From Gracilariopsis chorda (Eukaryota > Rhodophyta > Florideophyceae > Gracilariales > Gracilariaceae): a stretch of 64,000 bases of DNA. Shown one piece after another: positions 41,676 through 52,678 of this stretch. The stretch lies in contig NBIV01000179.1 of assembly GCA_003194525.1 (NCBI GenBank), positions 96,346 through 160,345 on the forward strand, given 5' to 3'. Under the pieces are notes generated by a model. The model searched no databases and was not told the DNA's origin. It saw only the letters and a program-made list of their open reading frames with translations. Numbering within the stretch: position 1 is the first letter of the stretch; each line of letters opens with the position of its first letter. Made by a program: the position numbers and the translations under genes.

Positions 41676-43436
41676 CACAAAAAAAGCAATATGATGCGAA
41701 CACCGAGCTAGTAGTTGGCTTCAATGCCTCTGGTTGTACGAGAGTGTGTAATGCCATTTGTTTCGTTGTCATCAAAGCGGCAGGACGACATTGCAGTTCT
41801 GAATGCGCTTTAATAGCAGTGACTGACCTTAGCCCTACGAAGCTGGTCGAAAGCAGAGTACAAATCGCAGTAAACGATACGTTGTCTTACACAGACCAAC
41901 AGCATATTTCCGTTCACGTTGTTCACCGAGAGGCTGGACATTCTGGACAGAGAAAGCGGGCCAAGTATTTCGGACCGATAAATGTCGTAGCAATGGGGTA
42001 GAGACTTAAGCTGAGAAGGGGACTTCAACAACGTAGAATCAGAAACTGAGGCGTCCCTTAGTGCACAACTTGAAAGGCAAACAGAACTCGGGCGCAAAAA
42101 AAAGAGCCATGCGGGAGGCGAGAAGCTCCCCCAAGAAACCTCAAGCGCATCGTACCGCGGGCGTCAGCTATGATAAGCGTAAGCGACAGTTGTGAAGGAA
42201 GTTCTACTAGTATTATGAATGATGGGCAAATTCTATGCTCGATGTATCACGCTGCGTTGCTTTTGAGTCGAGCATGCCCTTGACATTGGCTAGAAGCTTT
42301 GAACAATTTCAGTGAGCTTCGTTGCAAGCCCCGAAACATGGACGGATACCGACGCGGTTCAAGAAATGACGGTTCCTGGTCTCATCTGCTGTTTACCTTC
42401 GAAAACGTACTATCCGAAACCATGCTTATCGCCCGGACCGTCAACAGCGCAGTTCTCGTTCGATTAAATGAAAGTGGCGGGCACATAAATCCTGACTGAT
42501 TTATCTTTCTGCAAGAACACCAGCGCTTTGAATCCGAATATTTTGTTCGAGCTGCTTTGAAACAAGCACGAAAGCGAAGCTGCAGTTGGTCACATAGGTC
42601 GGCAGGATAGATAAATGCTCCACCGTAGAAAAGAGCACGATGCATGCCAAAAACAATGAATCTCGGGGTACTTGACACTGCGAATGCATTCAGTGGTGGC
42701 TTGGTCACAGTTGGTGCGAATTTGTTTGATGACCGAGTTGATCTTTCAGACCGAAGCGGTTTTGATGTGAAGAAGAGTGCAAGCAAACTCGCCAAGAGAA
42801 AAAAGATGGTAAAGCCATGCGCACCGCTTCCGGACAGGATGTCTACATTGGTGGCGAACCTGTACACAGCAAAACCGGCAACACCGCTTCACGACGGATT
42901 CATGGCCGTCCAAGTTAACGCTGATGGTAGAAGATGAACAGTCACTTCGGGAACGAACATGAACCACAGCTCTTCTACAAGGAGCAGCTGCTGTGTTCTT
43001 TAGTACCAAGGCGCGCAAGGAGAACCAAATGCAGCTCTCAAGGTGGCAGTGCCAGCTTGTGTCCCTGGGCTGTGTCATTGGAGAATGATGCAAAAAAGTG
43101 AGCTCTCTCTTCGATACGGAAGTCTTGCCCCAGGTGCGGCGCAAATACAAGATGATCAGCTGCGGTGCCCGTTGCGCACATCACTGCTTGTCAGGCACTT
43201 TGCCACTCACCCCGCCCTCCCTTGAAGACGGACCATGTGCAACCAGAGTGGGAAGACCGCACCGTGTCGAAGTTTGCAAAGAATTCAAGAACAGACATGT
43301 ACCAAAAAAAAAAAAAAAAAAGGTAGAGTTGAGCTCTTAGCAAAGCGGCGGCACCACGTTTTACTCGCACAAGCGCTCAAGCGCACGCACACAAACACGT
43401 TCATACACACGCACGCATGCACACAAAAAGTAGTAG
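41676..43436. other. Unassigned sequence between the Uma2 and Rpt5 genes
   Basis: Several frames of 60-160 codons on both strands (for example minus 42382-42867, plus 42644-42937) show no motifs I can name and overlap one another, so I do not call them. The region may hold a decayed mobile element. A run of A (about 43304-43321) and a (CA)-rich tract (about 43383-43430) lie next to the Rpt5 stop. Confidence 0.4.
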
Positions 43437-44723
43437 TTACGAATAGTAATGCAACGAGCCCTTTTTCTTGGCCTGCACAGCCAGCACGCCCTCCACAAAG
43501 TCCTCATGCACAATTTCGCCGCGGTCATTTCGGAGCGCCAACATACCAGCCTCCACGGTGACAGCCTTCAACTGGGCGGAATTGAACTGTTGACACTGCG
43601 CCGCAATTTCCCTAAAGTTGACGTCCTTGTTCACATTCATCTTTCTAGAGTGGATCTGCAAAATAATGGTGCGAGCACTTTCATCCGGTAACACGAATTC
43701 AATCTTTCGGTCAATTCGGCCTGAACGCAATAGGGCAGGGTCCAGAATATCGACTCGATTGGTGGCGGCAACGACCTTGATGTTATCATCTGACGAAAAT
43801 CCATCCAGTTGATTGAGCAGTTCAAGCATGGTTCGTTGCACTTCTCGATCTCCACTGAGTTCAGAATCAAATCGCTTCGTACCCACAGCATCAAGTTCAT
43901 CGATGAAAATAATGGTAGGCCCTTTCTCCTTCGCCAATGCAAAGGCATCACGCACAAGTTTGGCGCCATCTCCAATGAACATTTGCACCAATTGCGGTCC
44001 AGCCAGTTTAAGGAAGGTAGCGTTTGTTTGAGCAGCACAAGCCCTTGCTAGAAGGGTCTTTCCGACACCGGGCGGTCCATACATGAGGACTCCCTTTGGC
44101 GGTCGAATACCGACTGCATCGAATCGCTCCTTCTGCGTTAAGGGGAGCACAACGGCCTCCACAAGTTCCTGAATTTGTTTATCCAAACCGCCTACATCGG
44201 CATAAGACTCGGTGGGTTTTTCATCCACTTCCATGGCCTTGACTCTGGAGTCATACTCTGCCGGCAGTTTTTCCAGGATGAGGTAGGAGTCCTTGTTAAC
44301 GCCGACGAGATCGGCTGGTTTAAGTTGATCGGCCGGGACGAGACCAATGACGGGAAGGAAGATAGTTTGTCTGGTAGACGTCTTCAAGACGACAGCTTTT
44401 CCCTTTCTCTGCGAGTCGAGATCGACATTAGCGCCGTCTTCCTCATCCTCCTCATCAATGTCGAGGATTTCGACAATGTTGCCGACGAGGTACGGCAACT
44501 GCTTGTTGAGTTTGACCTTGTCTGTATTGAGACGGATTTTCTCGGTCATGTGGTTCTTTTCATGGTTGAGACGTTGCGCTTCACTGCGGAGTACCTTGAC
44601 CTCTGCTTCGAGCAGACGGACTCTTGTGAGCAGCTCGTCGACGGGGGCGTTTAGGATTTCGTGGTCGAGTTGATCGTCTTGCATGAGCTCGCCGGCGATG
44701 TCTCCCAGCGCTGCGGCGGCCAT
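43437..44723 (-). CDS. RPT5: 26S proteasome regulatory AAA-ATPase subunit Rpt5
   Basis: 428 residues from the ATG at 44721-44723 ([13 protein letters not shown]). One of six ATPases of the 19S base that unfold and translocate ubiquitylated proteins into the 20S core. An N-terminal coiled coil (about residues 25-75) is followed by the OB domain with an acidic loop ([10 protein letters not shown]). The AAA module has Walker A GPPGVGKT, Walker [12 protein letters not shown] and the Arg-finger [10 protein letters not shown]. The C-terminus LHYYS is a HbYX-type docking tail as expected for Rpt5. Residues 1-20 fit Rpt5 rather than the other Rpt subunits. Intronless. The frame is open upstream for 78 codons through a poly-Pro stretch encoded by the G22 tract, which is not part of the protein. 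Confidence 0.96.
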   Translation of the reverse strand: MAAAALGDIAGELMQDDQLDHEILNAPVDELLTRVRLLEAEVKVLRSEAQRLNHEKNHMTEKIRLNTDKVKLNKQLPYLVGNIVEILDIDEEDEEDGANVDLDSQRKGKAVVLKTSTRQTIFLPVIGLVPADQLKPADLVGVNKDSYLILEKLPAEYDSRVKAMEVDEKPTESYADVGGLDKQIQELVEAVVLPLTQKERFDAVGIRPPKGVLMYGPPGVGKTLLARACAAQTNATFLKLAGPQLVQMFIGDGAKLVRDAFALAKEKGPTIIFIDELDAVGTKRFDSELSGDREVQRTMLELLNQLDGFSSDDNIKVVAATNRVDILDPALLRSGRIDRKIEFVLPDESARTIILQIHSRKMNVNKDVNFREIAAQCQQFNSAQLKAVTVEAGMLALRNDRGEIVHEDFVEGVLAVQAKKKGSLHYYS

Positions 44724-44810
44724 TTTGGGGGGGGGCGTGGTTTGGGGCTTGCGGCAGTTAGCGGCGAAGAAGGAGCGGAGTGTGGATTGCGCTTGGAGGG
44801 GTGTGCTGCA

Positions 44811-44832
44811 GGGGGGGGGGGGGGGGGGGGGG
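44811..44832. repeat. G22 homopolymer in the Rpt5/bL36m intergenic region
   Basis: An uninterrupted run of 22 G about 90 bp upstream of the Rpt5 ATG. It could form G-quadruplex DNA and is also a place where assembly length may be unreliable. Confidence 0.85.
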
Positions 44833-44892
44833 CGCGTGGGGGCTGGAAGTTGGAAGGATGCGCTGTCTGGCGGAGTGGCGAGAACAGCAAAT

Positions 44893-45116
44893 GGCAATTT
44901 GGCAGCGCGGCATGTAATTAGCGGAGAGCAGTAAGTGGCAATTGGACAACGCGGCACGTAATTAGCGGAGAGCAGTAAGTGGCAATTTGGCAGCGCGGCA
45001 TGTAATTAGCAGAGAGCAGTAAGTGGCAATTGGACAACGCGGCACGTAATTAGCGGAGAGCAGTAAGTGGCAATTTGGCAGCGCGGCATGTAATTAGCAG
45101 AGAGCAGTAAATGGCC
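44893..45116. repeat. 44-bp tandem repeat, five units alternating A-B-A-B-A, in a bidirectional promoter
   Basis: Units start with GGCAATT at 44893, 44937, 44981, 45025 and 45069. A-type units read GGCAATTTGGCAGCGCGGCA; B-type units read GGCAATTGGACAACGCGGCA; both continue GTAATTAGC and end AGCAGTAAGT. Strict alternation makes an 88-bp higher-order period. The array fills most of the 514 bp between the divergent Rpt5 and bL36m genes. Confidence 0.9.
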
Positions 45117-45237
45117 GTCAAGTCGGTTGACTGCAGTGTTAAGTAAGTTGGACTGGCGAAGCGTGTGTGATCGGCGGCGGAAGGAACAGCAGCTTTTCCC
45201 CCCGCGAGGCGCGCGATCGTTGACGAGAAGAAGAAGC

Positions 45238-45462
45238 ATGTGGAGCGCAATGCAGACGGGGGCGCGGCTGTGGCGCGCGCTGTGGCAGGCGCGGGGCGGC
45301 GCGGCGGGCGGTCGCGGGCTCAAGGTGGTGTCGGCGCTGCAGCGGCGCTGCAACAAGTGCCGCATCGTGAAGCGCGGCAAGAAGCTGTACGTGCTGTGTG
45401 AGCACAACCCGCGCCACAAGCAGCGCCAGGGAAAGGGCGGCGCCGTGTACCGCAGGACGTGA
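45238..45462 (+). CDS. Mitochondrial ribosomal protein bL36m
   Basis: 74 residues from the ATG at 45238. The last roughly 38 residues match bacterial L36: LKVVSALQRRCNKCRIVKRG then LYVLCEHNPRHKQRQG, with the zinc ribbon C-x2-C-x12-C-x4-H intact. L36 is a late-assembling large-subunit protein. The 36-residue N-terminal extension is Arg/Ala/Trp-rich without acids, which suggests a mitochondrial presequence; a plastid isoform would normally be plastid-encoded. The frame is open upstream without an ATG. An A-rich AATAAA-like stretch (about 45484-45500) follows the stop and probably serves polyadenylation. Confidence 0.92.
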   Translation: MWSAMQTGARLWRALWQARGGAAGGRGLKVVSALQRRCNKCRIVKRGKKLYVLCEHNPRHKQRQGKGGAVYRRT

Positions 45463-45816
45463 GCGCGCCGCCGCGCGCCCCTGAAAAATAAAAATAAAAA
45501 GCGCTGTTTGTCGCCCAAACAGTTTTTGCCTCTCTGCGAGCCGTTGCCGAAGCCACGCGCGTGCCGTTACGAAATCCCGCACCGGTGCCCCCGCTCGTCG
45601 CGCTCGTGCCCACGCGCGCTCGCAGCTTCGCGCCCCCCTCCCTCGCACACTTCCCTCCACGACCCACCCCCACAACCCCCTGCTCCTCCAAACGTCAAGC
45701 AAAATCCTCCCCCTCCTCCCCCCCCCCCCCTCCCCCTCCCCAACCCTTTCTCCCTTCCCCCACTGCCTTCCCTTCTTCCCATCCCCCCCCTCCTCCTCTC
45801 CTCCTCCCCCCTAGCA

Positions 45817-48800
45817 ATGCCCGTCCGACCCGGTCATTGCCCCTCGTGCGACGCCCCCTTCGATGCCGACCGTCACTTCCCCATGGTCTCCGTCGTCTGC
45901 GGTCACTCCCTCTGCGAGCAATGCGCCGCCGCTCATTCCACAACTCCAAACCCTTCCCCAACAACCTCCCCCACAAACCCCGAAACAAACTCCTCCTCCT
46001 CCTCTTCAGACGACGATGACGACGATGAACACCACTCTCCACCCCCCCCCTGCCCAGTTTGCAATGCTCTCCTCGCCGGTTTCGTTAAGAATTTTGAAGC
46101 TGTCGCCGCCCTAAACTTGTCCCCAGCCCACACGCAAACCCTCACAACAACCACAACAACATCCGTCACCACCGCCACAACCCACCCCGTCGCCCTCCCC
46201 GCCCCCGACCTCTCCGCCGTCGTCCATCGCGACCTTGTCATTCGTCGCGCAGACATTCTCTTCACCCGTTCCCCGCTCTCAGAGGTGGGTCGCGGCGCTT
46301 CTGCCGTAGTGTATCGAGGCTCCTACGCCTCGCAACCGGTCGCCGTCAAATGCATACGAACCATGAGCGAGTCATTCACCGCCGAAGATCGTTTACGACG
46401 AGAGCTTCGAAACGCGTCGCGTCTTCAACACCCGCACATTGTCCAATTCCGCGGTGCCGCATGGGATCACGAAGCCGGCCCGACGTCGCCCAGAAACATC
46501 CTGCTCGTCACGGAGCTCATGGCCGGTGGAAACTTGAGGGAAAACTTGAATCGACTCTCGGCACACTCTTCCTGTGTGCCCGTGGAGCACTTTGTTCGAA
46601 TTGCTTTGCATGTGGCAAGGGGAATTCTATACCTGCATGATGAGGGTCTGGCACATCGCGATATCAAGAGTGCCAACATTTTACTCACGCAACCGCTCTC
46701 GCTTCAAAACCATCGTTTTCCTGCATCGCTCATGGCGAAGATTGCCGACTTTGGCCTCAGCAAGTACATTGACAAGGCCACGGGCGGCGGAACCGTTATG
46801 CAGAGTCTTATGGAGCCGGGTCGATTAGAGGCCACATATTCCTATTTGGCGCCGGAGGCATTTGGTGGAGACAAATCCAACGTCATTCGTCGCAACGACT
46901 CCGACGATGACGACGAACCTCGCTACGATGAAATGGCGAAGAAGCGCGACATTTACGCGCTCGGCGTGCTCTTTTGGGAGATTCTCACCGCCAAAATTCC
47001 CTGGGCGGGCGTTTCATTGCCCGATGTGTATGTGCGCGTGTGCGTGAGAAGTGATCGCCCTGCACCGGCTCTGGACGATGCTGTCGTTTCCAAGTCGGTG
47101 CGGAGACTTGTTGAAAGGTGCTGGGCACAAAACCCTCTCAAACGACCTTCTGCCAAGTCCATCGTGGCCAAACTGGAGAAACTTGCCGCTCGGTTTGGCG
47201 TCGACGTTTCGGACGACCCCAAGTCAATGCCAAACCGCTCTCTAACAATGCGCTTGCGCCTAAACAAGATGTTAGTGCTGCGCCGCCTGTGGCCGCCAAT
47301 GTTCCGCAGCTTATGGCTCGCGTGGGACAAAGACCGGATATGCATGCTGAGCCGCTTCATGAACATGCGGATTTGCCGCCGCAGCATCCGGCGTATCCCC
47401 AGAAACGCACCCCGTCGGAACCGCTCATCGTGTACCAGAAGATGCCGTCCGCCTCTACGGTGTGCACCGCTCCAGAAGGCGCGAAGACGCATTCCACTGG
47501 ATTCGAGGGCAATGAGGACCGTATTGTCGAGGAGTTTCCAGCCCCGTTGGACGACTCGGCGTGGGTGGACGACGGCGATGCCACATCGCGCTCACATGGT
47601 CAACGTTCGTTGCAAAGCAACCCTGGAGCTAGCTCTTCTGCAAGAGGTAATGATCCTAATGATGCTTCCTCGTCTATCAAACGTCGTCTTTCTCGCTCCC
47701 GACATTCCCCACATGATCACCCCGAGCAAAATCACAACCGCTTTTCCGTCGCACCGGGTTTGCAGCCCTCTGCTACTTCGTCCGTTACACCTAGCCCGTC
47801 ACCTGTCTCACCTGCACCCAAGGCAAAGGCTACTGCTGTTGCTGCCACTGCCGCCGCTATTGCCGCTGCGAAGGATCGCGAACGCAAAAGGGACGATGTA
47901 CGCGCTACGCGTGCTCAGGTGAACCGCATTTCACGTCCACCACCGCCTGCTGGTGAGGCTAGTTTTCAATCGTTACCGGGCGTTGAACCGTGGCAGAAGG
48001 TTGTAGCCAAACCGAATGATATGCGCCCCGTGTTTTACGAAAACTCGGATGAGGAGGCGAATGACTTTGACCCGGAACGCGCCGCCGCGGAAGAAGCGCT
48101 TGCAGAACCCAACAATCATGTCGCTTCTCAAGGTCAGCAAGCCAATTCGCGAGTGGGTACATGTGCTACTAATGCCGTCAGTTCTGCTACCGTGTCCGCA
48201 GCCGCTCAACCTCGTCCGCAATCGCAAGCAGTTCGTAGTACTTCTGTTAGTCGCTTGTCACGGCCTAAGTCACCCGTTGTACGACGCCCCATCTCTCCAA
48301 TGGTTGCACGCCCGTTTTCTTCTGCTCAGAATCAAACGCGTATCGCTGGAGAGGATGAATTTGCGGTGCGACCTTCTACATCCTTACCGCGTAACTCGGA
48401 CGCGTCTATTCCGAAGAAAACTAAGAGCTCGGGAAGCCGTGGAAGGCTGGGCAGGACTATGTCCGCTTCTGCCTCGCAGGCACCGGATGTCAACCGAGCG
48501 TCTACGCCGGTATTCAAGTCGAGCTCTGCGGCTCCTGTTGCCGGCACCACCGAACCTACTGGAAAACGCGCCTTTATTCGACGGATGCGTTCTAATGAGA
48601 TGAATCGACGTATGGCTCGGAGCTCGAGCTCTGCGGATGTGGAAAACAAACGTCGGCAAAACGCTGCGGTTAAGGCGACCCGGTCTTATGCATCAGAATC
48701 TGTGCAACAGACGGGCAACGAAAACGTTCACTATACCGTTGTGCAAGTCGGCTCGGGACCTATGGAGGATTTTGCGAGGACGGTTGATTCGCTCGATAAG

Positions 48801-50168
48801 GATGGGCTTATGCAGTTGTTTGCGGAGCGGATGGCACCATTACGTCTCGCGGCTTTGGCGCATGCGGCCCTCATTAGTGACAAATACAGTGCTGAGGAGG
48901 AGATCATTCGTAACTCATGCGCGATTCTGCACAAATTGACGGTCTTGGAGAACCAAACCTCGCAGAAGAACAGTGTGCATTCGCTTTCTTCAAAGGAGCA
49001 ACTGAGTATACGCAAGTATTTGACTGCGATGCATGGGGTGGATGCCCTTCTTTCCGTTCTGCACCCGCCGGAGAAACGACATCCCACAACGCTTTCTTAC
49101 TGTTTTCTAGCGCTTGGTAATTTGAATGCATGGGATTTGGAAGCTAGAAGACAATTTCGTAACTCGCATGGTGTGCTTCACATCGCTGAGGTTATGGTAG
49201 TGCATCGGAATAACAATGGCGTGCAAGAAAAGGGAAGCTATGCGCTCGCGTGTGTGGGTGGGGCCTACCCTCCGAAAGCGAAGTACATCTTTGAACAAGC
49301 AGGAGCTTTAGACGTTGTTATTCAAGCGCTGTCTGCTGTGCAGGGCGAGAACCCTAACAATGCAGTGACAAAGCAAGCTTGTGCAGCGCTAGGCGCAATG
49401 TGCTCGTCTTGTCCCTCGAATGCACAGTACTCCGCGAATAAGGACGCGCTGCAGTATCTGATCGCGGCTTTCGAACGGTTCCGACGAGCGTCAAGAGTAG
49501 ATGGAGGGAAGAGGGGCGAGATGAGACTGGTATGCAAGGCGTTTATGGATTTGCTGTGTCACCCGGAGAACCGAAAGTTGGCCGGATCTATTGGTGGGTC
49601 TACAATGATCATTCGCGCGATGCGCATCTTCCGGCTGGATGCCGATTTTATTGAGAAGGGACTCACCATGTTGTCCGATTTTTGTACATATCGTTCTAAT
49701 GGCATGCAAATTGTGCAGGCAGGTGGTGTGGACGATATCGTTGCAGCTATGGAGCGATTCCGACTATCGGTCACCATGCAGAAAGAAGGCTCAAGGGTAC
49801 TGACTCTGCTAATGAAAGCAACTGGGGATCAGGCTAGGAGGCGCATGGTACATGCAGGCGGCGCTGAAGCTATTGTTTTTGCACTGGAAAGATTTGGAGC
49901 CATTCCAGACAACAACGTGCCCGTTGTCGTGGAAACGTGCAGAGCTTTGCATATGTTGTTTTTGATGGAGAACACTGCGGAAGGCGAAATACTGGGGAAG
50001 AGAATGAAGAAGGTGAGATGTGACAAGGCCATCAAGACAGCGATGGTGACACACAAAACAAGCCCACAAGTGCAAGAGAAGGGAAGAGAAGCTTTGAAAC
50101 AACTTGGGCATTTGAAAGGAGGGGGTGGAATTTTCGGAAGAATGAGAAGTGGTGCGAAGCGGCGGTAA
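45817..50168 (+). CDS. RING finger - TKL-like protein kinase - armadillo-repeat fusion protein
   Basis: ATG at 45817. Taking 47223-47275 as a 53-nt intron (GTCAAT...CTCTAAC...TTAG) joins two long frames into 1432 residues. Residues about 6-90: RING-type Cys/His pattern (CPSC, VVCGHSLCEQC, CPVC) with an acidic Ser/Asp loop inserted. Residues about 150-450: kinase with GRGASAVVYRG, VAVKCI, LAHRDIKSANIL, ADFGLSKY, YLAPEAF and DIYALGVLFWEILT, all catalytic residues present, TKL/RAF-like. A long disordered middle follows. From about residue 950 to the end are helical armadillo-like repeats (NSCAILHKLTVLEN; ALACVGGAYPPKAKYIFEQAG; VQAGGVDDIVAAMERF). RING suggests ubiquitin ligation coupled to phosphorylation; substrates are unknown. 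The 354 bp before the ATG are C-rich. Without the intron a one-base indel would be needed. Confidence 0.85.
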
Positions 50169-51795
50169 GCGTTAAATGAATACTTGTCTATAGAAGTTGA
50201 TTCGCATTGTTTGCGCATGCTGAAGAAGAAGGGTGAGCACTCGTGCCTTCCGGTAGATATTATTGTAATTTGTAAACATGCTCAACGAGGTCACCCTCGT
50301 GTCGAATTCCACTTAGGTTTCGTTGGTAACGGGCGCTGGACTTGAACTTGGGTTATTCCATTTTGCAATTGGCTACGGTTTCCTCAGAAGAATAGACGGG
50401 CGGCGCCGTTCTCCTTCGCACCTTCTCGTGCGAGCACATGGAACTGAAGGAAACGCACGAGCTGCCGGCCGATTAATCGTCATACTATAGACGCCGTTGT
50501 CGGTTTTGAGGTTTGGACGCAACAGTCAAAAGAGTAACTGGTTCATTGAAGCCGCGGTGTGCTTACAATCCTGATCGTGTAAATAAATATGGAGAGATCT
50601 TTGTTGTGCACTTCAAGCATATAGATAATTGACAGTAGCACCATTCATTCTATCGTGAGAGGTAACTGAAGTGACAAAGGGGGGCAGGGCGCCAAGGACA
50701 TAGTCCAAGCTCACTTGATCGACGAAGGAATGTAAGCGATACAAAATTGGACGTTTCAGGATAAGCGCCTCGTTTCTTCGGTGGTGACATCATTCAAAGT
50801 GATTTATCGATGGTGGTGTACCAAGCAAGCAATCCATGCATACGGCTCCTTTGGTGTGCTTGAAGTGTGCGTCTCCTGAGACTTGTGCAAATTTGCAACA
50901 ACATGGAAATGGTGGGCAACGCATTTGTGAGTCGATGTTCAGTTTGTGCTTCTGTTTTTTGGGGTGTAACGGTGACTCATCCCAGCCATGACGATACAAC
51001 GGATGGAATTCTTGCCAGGCGTTTTTGACAAGTCGTACGTAATCTATGTTCGCGTTCATAAGAGACGTTGCTTTACCGCGTTCAATGAGGACGGCAGATC
51101 GGACGGAGGAAAAGGGTTGGTCAGGATGGTGAGCGAAGGAGGGGAGCACGGCTGTGAAATGCAAAAACAAGACACTTGGACCAAAAATCAGACGGAGGGC
51201 GTAGTGGCTGTGCACAGTGGACTCCGTAACGCTTTGAATGAGGAGAGCTATGAGAAGCGGAAATGATATTGTGACAGAGAGGTGCGTTTAGATATATTTG
51301 GTCTGGGTGGAAGGTTGGATATGCTGGCGCTTCACTTGAACTTGTGTTGTCAAAGGAGGTGTTTGAATGAGAGCGTCGGTTTCTCTGAGACTTTTGAGCC
51401 GTAACAGTCCATGATTAAAATGGGGGTGGAGGCTGAGAGGCCTAGGCGACTCGAGACGACGAAAACGAGCTTAGTCAAGACATAGGACGATGTGGTGTGC
51501 AGCAACAGAGCCAGAGACATGGATCGACGTGGGGATATGTGGACTTTTGCGCGTGTAAGGACAGGGACGGATGATGAGGCGTGTAACTATACGAGTGGTT
51601 TACGCTGTGGATGAGAACTAGAGCGGATCGCAGAGGTGTAGAATGAGTGTGTGATACGCATATGACAAAAGCTTTTTGTTCCCTTGGGGGTTTGGCATTG
51701 ATATGTTTTACGCTCGCAGTTGCTGGCGGTGGTGATGACAAAAAAAGGGATACCAAGGGTAGCTTCATATGATAGCGTTAGTTGACATCGCTCAA
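50169..51795. other. Intergenic / unassigned sequence
   Basis: No gene supported. A tRNA B-box-like sequence (minus strand, about 50331-50350) lacks partner arms. Minus-strand frames at 50790-51215 and 51475-51768 are His/Ser-rich without motifs; they are antisense to nothing and have no start support. Confidence 0.4.
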
Positions 51796-52163
51796 TTACT
51801 TTTTCATGGACTTTGAAATGGGGTTGAGAACGATAGGATCAGCGGCTTCTCGTTCCTTTGCGTGAGAAGCGGCGTCGGTAGCGTCCTGCCATTCCTTGTT
51901 GATGGTGGACGGCACAGGAGCTAGGCGGCAACAAGATGAGGGCAACGGGAGCAGCGGTAAGTAGCGGGCGCGAAAGCGGAAGCGCGTGGAGAGTGAGTGA
52001 GGCGGTGGGTGGGGAACTTACCGCGAGAAGTTCGCGCTTTGAGAAGAAGGGCGGCGGCACCCATGATGGCGGCCACGCCGCCGATGAGCTGGAAGCGCTG
52101 CGGAATGGCGGCGAGACGCGGCCAGGGCGTCCAGTTTGTGTTGGAGCGATCGACGACGGTCAT
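51796..52163 (-). CDS. Small single-pass membrane protein resembling the C-terminus of cytochrome c oxidase subunit IV
   Basis: Exons 52163-52022 and 51920-51796 with a 101-nt intron (GTAAGT...CTAG) give 88 residues. An N-terminal matrix-like segment (NTNWTPWPRLAAIPQRF) leads to one hydrophobic helix (QLIGGVAAIMGAAALLL), then PVPSTINKEWQDATDA and a short tail with ADPIVLNPISK. COX4 proteins have a single helix followed by P-x-T-x-x-x-E-W and a NPI-type tail, which this resembles. It is much shorter than animal COX4 (about 145 mature residues). The splice-defined frame, good donor and matching phase make the gene itself fairly sure; the COX4 link is a pattern match only. It lies head-to-head with AP-1 gamma, 515 bp apart. 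Confidence 0.6.
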
Positions 52164-52678
52164 TGCGTTTTGGGTGGTGGCTTGGCGCGGTTGGCGATGC
52201 GAGCGATGGAAATGGGCGCGGCCGGATGCGCAACTTGGGCTGCAGATCGACTTAACGTTCGCGGCGCTTTGCGCTTCGGTGGTTGTCAAGTGGCGCTGCG
52301 GAAGAGCTGAGCGCACTTGTGGCAGCGCTGCACGGGTGCGGCGGTGACACCGGTGTTGGTGTTTTGTCTCAACAGATAGCTACTTTTACACTTGGCTGTC
52401 GACACATTTCACTGTACAGCGCTGGCCTGTTTCGTCGTCTTCACCTTCATCTTCATCTTCATCCGCACCAACGCGCCCGTTGTCAAGGCCAAAGGAATCG
52501 CCATGACGTCCAGGCAGCTCTGATTCCGTCCTTCTCACCTACCTCGAATTCCGAATCAACTCTTCACACTCCAACTCATCCGTCACTTTCATCGTTTTGT
52601 GCGCCTTCTATCCCCCGCTGACACCATCCATTCACTCGAACAGCTCATTGCAGCTTTCGATTTACGCACCTCCCCATC

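Noticed and set aside
42382-42937. Overlapping frames on both strands (minus 42382-42867, plus 42644-42937)
   Set aside because: Neither shows a motif, start context or codon pattern that favours it; listed as unassigned sequence instead.
44651-44957. Extension of Rpt5 upstream to 44957 through a poly-Pro stretch
   Set aside because: The poly-Pro is the G22 tract read in frame, upstream of a start (44723) that matches Rpt5 N-termini.
50331-50350. Minus-strand tRNA B-box-like GTTCAAGTCC
   Set aside because: No A box at usable distance and no acceptor or anticodon arm could be paired; permuted arrangement also checked without success.
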